Positions 1 through 7,151 of a stretch of DNA of 25,552 nt are shown one piece after another. Made by a program: the position numbers and the translations under genes. A model generated the notes under the pieces. The model had not been told where the DNA came from. It did not search any database and saw only the letters and a list, made by a program, of their open reading frames with translations. How positions within the stretch are numbered: the first letter of the stretch is position 1; each line of letters starts with the position of its first letter. The DNA is from JAOABV01 sp039801465 (lineage in GTDB: Bacteria; Hydrothermota; Tepidihabitantia; Tepidihabitantales; CAIPLT01). The DNA lies in assembly GCA_039801465.1 (NCBI GenBank), contig JBDRUT010000023.1, forward strand, positions 1-25,552, in the 5' to 3' direction.

Positions 1-2589
1 AACAGTTTCACCACGATTGAATATACCGTTATTATTGCCACCGACAACTGCCGCACTCTGATAGTTTATAATTGGTGCATAGACTCTAATTGACTTATAA
101 GAACGGAAAGTGCTGTCATTGTTGTCTTTGAAAGTAAAGGTGAAGTTGATCTGATAATTATTAGGAGTATTCCTTGAAATTCGGAAACGATACATCGGAT
201 TAGAATATACTGAATCATCAGCAGGAATTGTACCAAACCAACTGGAATCAGTAATCATTGTCACAAAGGAGTCTGTTGTTGCGATTTTGCCATAAATCCC
301 TTGTGCAGTGCCAACACCAATATTCTTAGCCCAAATACCATAGTCAATCCGTTCTCCGGGATTAACTTGACCATTTGCGCCTGAGTCATTAACAACAGGT
401 GATGTTGCAACAACATACGGATAACTTGAAGAGACAACCGGTATTGTTGCCTGATAACGATAGTAATTCTGTTTAGTTACAGTAAGAATAACATCGGTGC
501 CAGGTATTTGTGGTACAATTGTAATTGCTTGAGGATTACCCGTTGCCATTGCGACGCCAATTATTTCACCATTAACGGTTAATGCGACAATTGCACTATC
601 ATTAGCGGTTACTGTAAATGTGGTCGAACCAGCAATAATATTGGGCATATGAACAACAGTTAGATTCTGCGGAACTTCAGAGTATAATGGGTTGAACACA
701 TCGCCATGATGATGAAATAGATGATAAGTATGAAGTTTATTAGAAGTATTGTAAGGCCAACTTGAGCCGTATAAGAATATTTTACCATAACACATTGCCG
801 CACTTGGATAGAGAACACTGGTTGGAGTTATGTCTTCACTTGGATAATCTGGCATAAAATGTTGCCACATACAATCATACATTCCCCAACAATAACAGTC
901 ATTAACGAATGAATATGAAACTTCACTTGCCGCGTTGACACCTAAAGCACCTTTTGGCACACCGCCAACATTATGACGGTGAAACTTTTCCGTAAAACAT
1001 TCACTTGACCAGTTATATTTTCCGGTTAGGCAATTATGAGAATTTACAAAGATAAGTTCATCATTAGTTAAATTATTAATATCAGAGTTGTGATAAGCCG
1101 GTTCACCCCAACCGGTCTCTTCCCCATGGTCGCGATGTTGTAACAAGAATGCGCCATTGTTTATTGCTTGCGTAATTAAAGATGCATTGCCATTTGTCCA
1201 CCAACTATTAGGATAAGGATGAGTCAAAGATGAAATCCAGCCGCGATTGTAAAAATACTGCACTACCGTTGAGGTATTAGTTGCCGTTGACCAGCTGATA
1301 CCAGGTTGCGGAGAACCTGAATAGATTGCATAAAGTCGGGTCGGATTTTTATTAAGACCGTGAATTGTATCCATAAATCCACGAATCACTTCACCACACA
1401 ACTGAAACCATCGTTCTGTCTGCCATGCTGCACATATAATCGGCTGGTCATAGAATGTTGGGTCAGTATAAGGATTACGTTCATAACTTAAGAACTTTCT
1501 TATCATCACACTTAGTTGCGATTCATTCTGAGCAGTAATTCGACCATGGAACATATCGGGCAAATTATCATTATTAACATCTGCGTAGATATTATCTGAA
1601 ACACAATAATTATTCCAAGTAGGAGAAGGAATACCATAAACATCTCCTGAAGGATTGACATCTGAAAGCAATAAAAATCCTACTGGTCTCGGACTCCAGG
1701 TATTGTAAGCATTGTTTAAGAAATTTTCAATTGCAGTTGTTGTATTTCCAATCTGAGCCAATGTAAACACCTGGGTGGAGATACCTTGTAATTGTCGCCA
1801 TCGTTTTATCGTATCCGCCCAAGCGATAAATGAGGGGTCATCAGGAACAATTATAATATATTCATAACCATCTCGCGCGCTAATACGCTCAGGTGCAAAA
1901 AAGTCAATTTGTGGTAACGAACGATAATTCAATAGATGACCTTGCAGAATCGGTTCCCAATAGATATTTCTTAATGCATCATCACCGAAATGACCATTAC
2001 CGCCAATAAAGTCAACTCGAACTCTTAAGTCTTTATATACAATCAATTCTTTGGTTACAGGATTATACTGGAATGGCGTAATACCAAGCACAACACAATC
2101 AACTCCGCGAATTTGTAATGGATTAGAAAGCGTAACCGGCGTCTCAGGATAATATGCATTCTTACTATAAATTTCCATATTTTTAATATACTTCAACGGT
2201 GAATCGTCATTTTCCAAAGGAATTATTGGTGCTGGTGCGACTTCAACATTATGATACACTTCGGTTCGATAATCAATAATCGTCGCCTTAGCGGTCGCGC
2301 CTTGAGGAATTGCAATAAATCTACCAGTACCGGCTAAATTAGGCGCACCTTCATCATTGAATAAGAATATACCAGGAATACCATAAGTCTTCATTGGAAT
2401 GCCGTCAATTTCCATTTCTTCAACGATCATCTCGTGGACACTGAATACGACTTCAATGCCTGCATCAGTTTCTGATACGACATTGAATAAAGGGTGCTCG
2501 CCCCAGTTGTTGTTGAATGTTACTTTTTCACTACTGATAGCAAATGCTAACGTAGTTAGTAACATCCCAAGTATTAGTATGTTGCGCAT
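1..2589 (-). CDS. C25 family (gingipain-like) cysteine protease, 3' end outside window
   Basis: The minus-strand frame is open from the ATG at 2589 to the window edge (863 codons, no stop), so the C-terminus is missing. Residues 1-18 form a signal peptide (MRNILILGMLLTTLAFA). About 20-230 resemble the C25 propeptide. About 235-600 form the peptidase domain: it has the family-typical stretch DNIYADVNNDNLPDMFHGR, a catalytic-type His488 in DHGEETGWGEP and Cys520 in FVNSHNCLTG. The 32-residue His-Cys spacing is close to that of gingipain R. An Ig-like domain (about 630-715) and a CARDB-like domain (about 725 on) follow. C25 enzymes are secreted endopeptidases, commonly exported by the type IX system; here the sorting domain would lie beyond the edge. 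A GGAGG ribosome site lies 4 nt before the ATG. The family call is firm; substrate preference cannot be read. Confidence 0.9.
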   Translation of the reverse strand, partial: MRNILILGMLLTTLAFAISSEKVTFNNNWGEHPLFNVVSETDAGIEVVFSVHEMIVEEMEIDGIPMKTYGIPGIFLFNDEGAPNLAGTGRFIAIPQGATAKATIIDYRTEVYHNVEVAPAPIIPLENDDSPLKYIKNMEIYSKNAYYPETPVTLSNPLQIRGVDCVVLGITPFQYNPVTKELIVYKDLRVRVDFIGGNGHFGDDALRNIYWEPILQGHLLNYRSLPQIDFFAPERISARDGYEYIIIVPDDPSFIAWADTIKRWRQLQGISTQVFTLAQIGNTTTAIENFLNNAYNTWSPRPVGFLLLSDVNPSGDVYGIPSPTWNNYCVSDNIYADVNNDNLPDMFHGRITAQNESQLSVMIRKFLSYERNPYTDPTFYDQPIICAAWQTERWFQLCGEVIRGFMDTIHGLNKNPTRLYAIYSGSPQPGISWSTATNTSTVVQYFYNRGWISSLTHPYPNSWWTNGNASLITQAINNGAFLLQHRDHGEETGWGEPAYHNSDINNLTNDELIFVNSHNCLTGKYNWSSECFTEKFHRHNVGGVPKGALGVNAASEVSYSFVNDCYCWGMYDCMWQHFMPDYPSEDITPTSVLYPSAAMCYGKIFLYGSSWPYNTSNKLHTYHLFHHHGDVFNPLYSEVPQNLTVVHMPNIIAGSTTFTVTANDSAIVALTVNGEIIGVAMATGNPQAITIVPQIPGTDVILTVTKQNYYRYQATIPVVSSSYPYVVATSPVVNDSGANGQVNPGERIDYGIWAKNIGVGTAQGIYGKIATTDSFVTMITDSSWFGTIPADDSVYSNPMYRFRISRNTPNNYQINFTFTFKDNNDSTFRSYKSIRVYAPIINYQSAAVVGGNNNGIFNRGETV

Positions 2590-3017
2590 ACTGCCTCCAT
2601 ATTTATTTATTGATTATAAAAACTGGTAAAAGCAAAAGAAAACGAAATTATAAAACTCTCAAAGTAAGATTTTTCTTGGAACTTTTTAGAAATTATCCAA
2701 TAAAAACTTCGTTTTTTAAACACTTTTACCAATATACAAATAGTTGCGTTTATAACTATATTCTAAGACAAAATAACGGCTTTGTCAACTATTTTCTTGT
2801 AAGTCTTATTTAAATCTCTTTTTATATTTCTATTTGATCTTAATTTCTCTTACTCAGGATATTCAGACAAACGAAAAAAGATTATAGCCAATTTATATCT
2901 TAACTATTGCATATTTATATTTTTATATTATATTCTTATGTAGAAAAATGGTGACTGTTTCAAAAAATGTGTTTCTTTTTATTTGCAGGTGAAATTTCGT
3001 AATTATTGGTCAGAGTA
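2590..3017. other. Divergent intergenic region between the C25 protease and plsY-fusion genes
   Basis: This is very AT-rich sequence. It holds the minus-strand promoter at 2760-2788 and the AGGAG-type site before 2589. On the plus side only weak promoter-like strings are visible (AT-rich stretch 2905-2940), and AGGTGA at 2987-2992 is the only ribosome-site candidate for the plsY fusion. Short open frames here (2399-2629, 2610-2813 plus) show no protein-like features. Confidence 0.5.
2760..2788 (-). promoter_or_regulatory. Sigma-70-type promoter of the C25 protease gene
   Basis: On the minus strand, TTGACA (2788-2783) is followed after exactly 17 nt by TAGAAT (2765-2760). The predicted start near 2753 gives a leader of about 160 nt before the ATG at 2589. 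This is the closest match to the consensus in the intergenic region. Confidence 0.75.
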
Positions 3018-4241
3018 ATGTTGAATAATATTATTGCGATAATTATTGGATATCTCATTGGCTCAATTCTTCCTGCTTACTTTTTGTGTCGATGGATTAA
3101 ACACATAGATATCAGGACCATTGGAACTTTTAATGCCGGCACAACTAATCTTAAACGGTCGGTCGGAATTCTACCCGCAATTCCTACTGCAATTTATGAT
3201 ACCATAAAAGGTATATTAGCAATTCTTATTGCCCAATACGGTCTTAAAACACCATTATCAATTGCTTATCTGAGTGGATTAGCTGCGATCTTGGGTCATA
3301 TTTTTCCATTCTATCTCGGTTTTCGTGGTGGACAAGGTGCGGCAACATCTACCGGCATTCTGCTATTCAATCTCTATGAAATATTTGTTGTTGGCAAAAC
3401 TTTTCCGGAAGTTTGGGATTTAGTTGTAATCCTTTTAGTAATTGCAATTATCTGGTTCATCTCGCGAACCCAAGAATTATTATCAATTACTGTGCTCCCT
3501 TTATTTATTTACTTTCTCATCCTGCGCACACCATTTAATTGGATTCTAATTACAACTCTTATTATTGCTGGATATTTATTATATCTTGGAATTAATAATA
3601 TTGTCCGTTTCCAACTTCTTAAAATTGATACGGAGAAATATCCTGATTTAAGATTATGGCGAAAACTTCTTCGTCCCGCAGCAATGGCATTTCCAATTTT
3701 AAGTTTCTTTGTTTCAAAGATGACTTTAATCACTCTAATTGGAGCAGTTCTGGCAGTATTCTTCTTTTTGGATTTCTCAAGAATTATCAGTAAAAGAGTC
3801 AATCAATTCTTCTTAAAAGATATTACCAATGTATTTAAGATGTTCAAAGAAAAAGAATCGGTAAGAATGTCTTCAATGACTCTTTTTCTAATGTCCTGTT
3901 TTCTTTGTTTTCTCTTATTTGAACAGAAGATTGCATTCACTGCGGTCACTTTTTTAATCTTCGGCGATATGTCAGCAGTAATGCTCGGGTTGGTTTATGG
4001 TAAGACTAAACTATTTAATAAAACTCTGGAAGGAACATTAGCACATTTTATGGCATGTATTGTTTTCGGCTACATTATTCATATCTATTTACCAATATCA
4101 TTACTAACTATTTTTGTTGGAAGTCTTACCGCAACATTTATTGAAGTACTACCAATTGCAATTGATGACAATCTATCCGTTCCCATCATTGCCGGTGCAA
4201 TAATGACAATCTCTAGTCGATTATATGGTTTTCAGTCTTGA
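3018..4241 (+). CDS. plsY: PlsY-type glycerol-3-phosphate acyltransferase fused to a Sec59/Dgk1/VTE5-like CTP-dependent kinase domain
   Basis: The N-terminal half (about 1-200) is an integral membrane PlsY, which transfers acyl from acyl phosphate to glycerol-3-phosphate to make lysophosphatidate. Its motifs are visible: GSILPAY (15-21), DIRTIGTFNAGTTN (31-44), KG (64-65) and GHIFPFYLGFRGGQG (93-107). An ordinary PlsY is about 200 residues; this one is 407. The C-terminal part (about 230-407) is also polytopic. It carries FGDMSAVMLGLVYGK (Asp317) and KTLEGTLAHF (Glu338), the signature of the polyprenol/diacylglycerol/phytol kinase family that uses CTP. A fused pair could act on successive lipid intermediates; that is inference. 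The start may be this ATG or the in-frame TTG at 3006. AGGTGA (2987-2992) is 13 nt before the TTG and 25 nt before the ATG, so the start is uncertain. Confidence 0.85.
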   Translation: MLNNIIAIIIGYLIGSILPAYFLCRWIKHIDIRTIGTFNAGTTNLKRSVGILPAIPTAIYDTIKGILAILIAQYGLKTPLSIAYLSGLAAILGHIFPFYLGFRGGQGAATSTGILLFNLYEIFVVGKTFPEVWDLVVILLVIAIIWFISRTQELLSITVLPLFIYFLILRTPFNWILITTLIIAGYLLYLGINNIVRFQLLKIDTEKYPDLRLWRKLLRPAAMAFPILSFFVSKMTLITLIGAVLAVFFFLDFSRIISKRVNQFFLKDITNVFKMFKEKESVRMSSMTLFLMSCFLCFLLFEQKIAFTAVTFLIFGDMSAVMLGLVYGKTKLFNKTLEGTLAHFMACIVFGYIIHIYLPISLLTIFVGSLTATFIEVLPIAIDDNLSVPIIAGAIMTISSRLYGFQS

Positions 4242-4283
4242 CATCAGTTAAAATAGGGTTATCGTATAATGGTTCTTTGAAAA

Positions 4284-4315
4284 GTGTTATTCATCAATGC
4301 AAGTTTTAGGAAAGG
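4284..4315 (+). repeat. Dispersed ~40-bp repeat, copy A
   Basis: Matches the shared core ATTAATCAATGCAAG (here ATTCATCAATGCAAG) followed by TTTTAGGAAAGGA. The purine-rich end supplies the ribosome site of the gene starting at 4323. It is the most diverged copy at its 5' side. It lies just after the plsY fusion and opens the accessory block. Confidence 0.7.
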
Positions 4316-4322
4316 AAAAGAT

Positions 4323-4967
4323 ATGAGAAAGGTCTATATATTATTTTTGTTATTTATGTTTAATTATATTTTGGGTCAAACTCAATATACACAAGACTTT
4401 TATGAGAAAAAGCCATCTTTTGGCGTATACGCTGCTGAGTTTGGCGGAGCGGCATTAGGAACAACGGGATGCGTTAGTATTGCTGGAGGAACTTTTTTTG
4501 TATATTACTTAGCGGCGGCAAAAGAATTTAATAGAGGTAATTACCTGGGTAGTTGGGGAAAATTTTTAGAGGGTTTTGCAGTGGCAAGTACTATTTTAAT
4601 TGGAATGCCAGCTGCTACTGCTTATGGCGTCCAAAAAGTTGGAGAAAAATTAGACCAAAATGGAAGTTATTGGGCATCGTTTGGCGGTTCACTTGGTGGT
4701 GCGATAATTGGCGCAGGGCTTGGTTATAGTATAAGTCGAATTAATCCCGAAAAGATAAATATAGCATATGCGATTATTCCAACTACATTACTTGGGCATT
4801 GGGTTGGCGCAGTTGTCGGTTATAACTTAAGTCGAAATAGTGGTGATGATTTTGGATGTCCTGACACTCGATTTGAGTTACCGACCATTGGCATAAGAAC
4901 AGAAGATAATGTTGAGGGTAAAACAATTAATGCACTTGATTTCAGATTAATCAATGTAAGGTCTTGA
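4323..4967 (+). CDS. Gly-rich secreted or membrane protein of unknown function (paralog of the protein at 6519-7028)
   Basis: The predicted product is 214 residues with a clear signal peptide (about 1-18, MRKVYILFLLFMFNYILG). The ATG at 4323 was chosen because AGGAAAGGA precedes it and the signal peptide then starts correctly; the frame stays open upstream to a TTG at 4284. The mature part has Gly/Ala-rich hydrophobic segments of glycine-zipper type (FGGAALGTTG near 40-50, FGGSLGGAIIGAGLGY near 121-136, a third near 155-170). It ends NALDFRLINVRS, and that end is encoded by repeat copy B. The central part aligns by eye with the protein at 6519-7028. The last residues look like an amphipathic beta strand. 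No known domain was recognised; a role in the cell envelope is inference. Confidence 0.75.
   Translation: MRKVYILFLLFMFNYILGQTQYTQDFYEKKPSFGVYAAEFGGAALGTTGCVSIAGGTFFVYYLAAAKEFNRGNYLGSWGKFLEGFAVASTILIGMPAATAYGVQKVGEKLDQNGSYWASFGGSLGGAIIGAGLGYSISRINPEKINIAYAIIPTTLLGHWVGAVVGYNLSRNSGDDFGCPDTRFELPTIGIRTEDNVEGKTINALDFRLINVRS
4935..4967 (+). repeat. Dispersed ~40-bp repeat, copy B
   Basis: CTTGATTTCAGATTAATC then AATGTAAGGTCTTGA. It spans the last codons and stop of the upstream gene (reading DFRLINVRS-stop), and its AAGG (4958-4961) lies 9 nt before the radical SAM ATG at 4971. One repeat therefore serves as both a gene end and a ribosome site. Confidence 0.75.
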
Positions 4968-4970
4968 GTA

Positions 4971-6149
4971 ATGAAAGTAAAAACCAGATACGAATCGTTC
5001 GGCGGAATAATTTGTTGGGAGGAACCACCAGCATTGTTTTATGTTGATAAGCAGTTTATGAGAGAGTTTGGTTACAAAGATTCTCTCCTATGGAGAAAAA
5101 GAACTAATTACCTGTCAGCACCTACCGAAATACATTTCTCAATTACAAATGATTGTCCAATGCATTGTCAGCATTGTTATGTTGATAGCGGTGAAAAGTT
5201 AAAAAGGGAGTTGACAACCAATGAGATTAAAAAGGCTATCTCGATTCTTTCTTCAATGCAGGTTTTCCATATTGCTTTAGGTGGTGGTGAACCATTTGCT
5301 CGAAAGGATTGCTTAGAAATCGCTCATTATTGCCGAGAAAAAGGTCTCGTACCCAATATTACAACCAACGGTTATTATATTACAGAGAAATTAGCTAAAG
5401 AGTGCAGGGTTTTTGGCCAAATCAATGTTAGTATGGACGGCATCGGTGAATATTACAAACTATCACGAGGACACAATGGGTTTCCGATTGCGGATAAAGC
5501 ATTACGGCTTCTTACCAAGTATAACCCACGAGTTGGAATCAACTGTGTTGTAAGTCGGGATAACTTCGAACATATTCCAAAACTGGTCGAGTATGCGAAA
5601 AAACTTAATCTTCACAGTATTTTATTCTTGAGATATAAACCAACCGGTCGAGCAAAAGAATTGTATCAAAAACGTCACATAACAAAAGAACAGGGAATAA
5701 AATTACTACCATTAATCATCCAACTCGCAATCCAAAATTCAATTAGACTTTATATCGACTGTTCTTTTACACCAATGCTTTATTATCACAAGATTCACCC
5801 AAAGATATTAGATTATATTTCTACGCACGGTTGCGTTGCCGGTGATTCTTTAGCCGGAACTCTGGCTGACGGAAGGATAAACGCCTGCAGTTTTGCACAA
5901 GGAGATGGCGGGTTTATCTTTAGTATAAAAAAAGAATGGCATTCAAACCCGCACTTTATAAGGTTTCGCAATTGGATTAAATCTGCTCCCGAACCTTGTA
6001 AATCGTGCGATTATTTAAAACTCTGTCGTGGTGGGTGCCATGTTGTATCAGAGTATGTTTTAGGTGATTTTAATGCACCTGACCCAGGATGTCCGTGGGT
6101 GCAAGAATATAACCAAAAATCAGAAAGGAGACAATATGTCAAAGGGTAA
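4971..6149 (+). CDS. Radical SAM/SPASM domain protein, probable peptide- or protein-modifying enzyme
   Basis: The protein has 392 residues. The radical SAM cluster motif is CPMHCQHC (Cys62, Cys66, Cys69). GGGEP at 104-108 and SMDG near 154-157 are the SAM-binding and barrel motifs. The C-terminal SPASM domain has the complete set of seven cysteines for two auxiliary Fe-S clusters: Cys288, 306, 343, 346, 352, 356 and 374, in the family pattern CX2CX5CX3C. The N-terminal 50 residues (ESFGGIICWEEPPALFYVD) resemble the short PqqD-like leader found in some members, which bind a precursor peptide in RiPP maturation. SPASM enzymes usually modify peptides or proteins. No obvious Cys-rich or repeat-rich precursor is next to it. 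It starts 3 nt after the previous stop and overlaps the next gene by 14 nt. The family is certain; the substrate is unknown. Confidence 0.9.
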   Translation: MKVKTRYESFGGIICWEEPPALFYVDKQFMREFGYKDSLLWRKRTNYLSAPTEIHFSITNDCPMHCQHCYVDSGEKLKRELTTNEIKKAISILSSMQVFHIALGGGEPFARKDCLEIAHYCREKGLVPNITTNGYYITEKLAKECRVFGQINVSMDGIGEYYKLSRGHNGFPIADKALRLLTKYNPRVGINCVVSRDNFEHIPKLVEYAKKLNLHSILFLRYKPTGRAKELYQKRHITKEQGIKLLPLIIQLAIQNSIRLYIDCSFTPMLYYHKIHPKILDYISTHGCVAGDSLAGTLADGRINACSFAQGDGGFIFSIKKEWHSNPHFIRFRNWIKSAPEPCKSCDYLKLCRGGCHVVSEYVLGDFNAPDPGCPWVQEYNQKSERRQYVKG

Positions 6150-6510
6150 AATAATAAGAATCCAACTTGAATACAATCCAAATTCATCAAGTTCAACAAG
6201 CTTTGGGGCAGGACTTGAAATGGTATTATATCTACTTTTAGCTGTTCCCGCTGGCGCTGGAATTGGATATGCAGCAACGCGTCCTGCGATTCAAGCCCAA
6301 TATAAAATACCAGCAAAGTTGAATCAGGAAAAAGAGATGGCGCTCAATTTTCTAATTGAAAATAAACGCAAAGAATATTATCAAGAACTAAAAAAAGCAA
6401 AACCCAAACAGATAACAGTGAAATCCGGAACTGACCTGAAGGATATCATTAAAATGGTTAAATCCGGTCAAATAACAGTAACTAATATCACAGTTACTGA
6501 AAAAAAATAG
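6136..6510 (+). CDS. Small single-pass membrane protein, translationally coupled to the radical SAM gene
   Basis: The product is 124 residues. The ATG at 6136 lies inside the end of the radical SAM gene (14-nt overlap) behind AAAGGAG, so coupling is likely. An in-frame upstream ATG at 6064 lies deep within the radical SAM gene and is rejected. About 1-25 are polar with a Ser-rich run (NPNSSSSTSFGAG). About 27-48 form one membrane segment with Gly/Ala (LLLAVPAGAGIGYAA). About 60-95 are a charged, probably helical stretch. The tail is rich in Thr/Val/Ile beta propensity (QITVTNITVTEKK). There is no cysteine. It could be a partner or the substrate of the radical SAM enzyme; only the tight overlap supports this. 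Confidence 0.75.
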   Translation: MSKGKIIRIQLEYNPNSSSSTSFGAGLEMVLYLLLAVPAGAGIGYAATRPAIQAQYKIPAKLNQEKEMALNFLIENKRKEYYQELKKAKPKQITVKSGTDLKDIIKMVKSGQITVTNITVTEKK

Positions 6511-6518
6511 GAAGAAAA

Positions 6519-7028
6519 ATGAATATGACAAAAAAAATAATTATTTTATTCATCTGTTTAGTTATGATAAGTGAAGTCGGATATGCACAAAAGCGGAAGG
6601 GGAGTATTGGTAAAGAGTATTTGGGGGGATTTATCGGTATGCTCGGCGGTATCGTTGTAGCAGGATTACCGACACTGGTTTATTTACCTTTTAGGGAAAA
6701 TGAGATTGAAAACGATGAAGGATTTGTAATTGCCGCTGGAATTTCAACTGGTATGTTGTTTTTTACAATACCTTATGGTACGGCTCTTGGTATTCATAAA
6801 TTTGGTAATGAATCAGGTTCTTTTCATGAAGCATATAAAGGAAGTTGGCTTGGACTTGTATTGGGAGGCGTTCCTTGCGGACCATTCTCTTATCCACTTT
6901 TACAACCTGCTTACGGCGTTTGGTTTTATGAGAAATCCAAATCACGACCACAAATCATAAAAACAATGAAATTAGAATTAGAAACACCCACTGGTTCTGA
7001 TGAAGTGGAAATTGAATATGAGAAGTAA
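6519..7028 (+). CDS. Gly-rich secreted or membrane protein of unknown function, possibly C-terminally truncated
   Basis: The product is 169 residues. AGGAAG (6509-6514) precedes the ATG, and the gene starts 8 nt after the previous stop, so it is in the same operon. The signal peptide covers about 1-23 (ending EVGYA, then QKRKG). Gly-rich hydrophobic segments (YLGGFIGMLGGIVVAG, GSWLGLVLGGVPCG) and the segment IPYGTALGIHKFGNESGSF align by eye with MPAATAYGVQKVGEKLDQNG of the 214-residue protein, so the two are diverged paralogs. The paralog ends in DFRLINVRS. Here the matching peptide VFDFRLINAKF lies just downstream in another frame (7028-7078), which suggests a frameshift removed the original C-terminus. 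Function unknown. Confidence 0.75.
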   Translation: MNMTKKIIILFICLVMISEVGYAQKRKGSIGKEYLGGFIGMLGGIVVAGLPTLVYLPFRENEIENDEGFVIAAGISTGMLFFTIPYGTALGIHKFGNESGSFHEAYKGSWLGLVLGGVPCGPFSYPLLQPAYGVWFYEKSKSRPQIIKTMKLELETPTGSDEVEIEYEK

Positions 7029-7078
7029 TGGTTGCGTGCCTTGTCTTTGATTTTAGATTAATCAATGCAAAATTTTAG
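7028..7078 (+). pseudogene. Detached C-terminal remnant or coupled 16-codon mini-ORF
   Basis: An ATG overlaps the stop of the upstream gene (TAATG) and reads MVACLVFDFRLINAKF then stop. The last ten residues match the C-terminus of the paralog encoded at 4323-4967 (DFRLINVRS). The simplest reading is a frameshifted end of the 169-residue gene. A real coupled micropeptide cannot be excluded. The coding sequence overlaps repeat copy C. Confidence 0.45.
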
Positions 7079-7086
7079 ATAAGGAG
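7045..7086 (+). repeat. Dispersed ~40-bp repeat, copy C
   Basis: CTTTGATTTTAGATTAATC then AATGCAAAATTTTAGATAAGGAG. It is nearly identical to copy E over its first 30 bases. The purine-rich end would serve as a ribosome site, but the next large gene starts only at 7152. Between them is a three-codon frame, ATG AGA AAG TAG (7117-7128). Confidence 0.8.
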
Positions 7087-7151
7087 AGAATTACCACGAA
7101 AGTACGAAAAGAAATAATGAGAAAGTAGGATACATAAGAAAAGCAATTATA

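Noticed and set aside
2399..2813. Two short plus-strand open frames (2399-2629, 2610-2813)
   Set aside because: The first is antisense to the C25 signal-peptide region; the second is AT-rich intergenic sequence with no ribosome site, overlapping the minus-strand promoter.
4238..4270. TTGACA (4238-4243) and TATAAT (4265-4270) before the first accessory gene
   Set aside because: Both boxes are perfect, but the spacer is 21 bp, too long for a normal sigma-70 promoter. Not listed as a feature, though TATAAT with another -35 cannot be excluded.
6064..6135. Upstream ATG for the 124-residue protein
   Set aside because: It lies inside the SPASM coding region without a ribosome site; ATG 6136 follows AAAGGAG.
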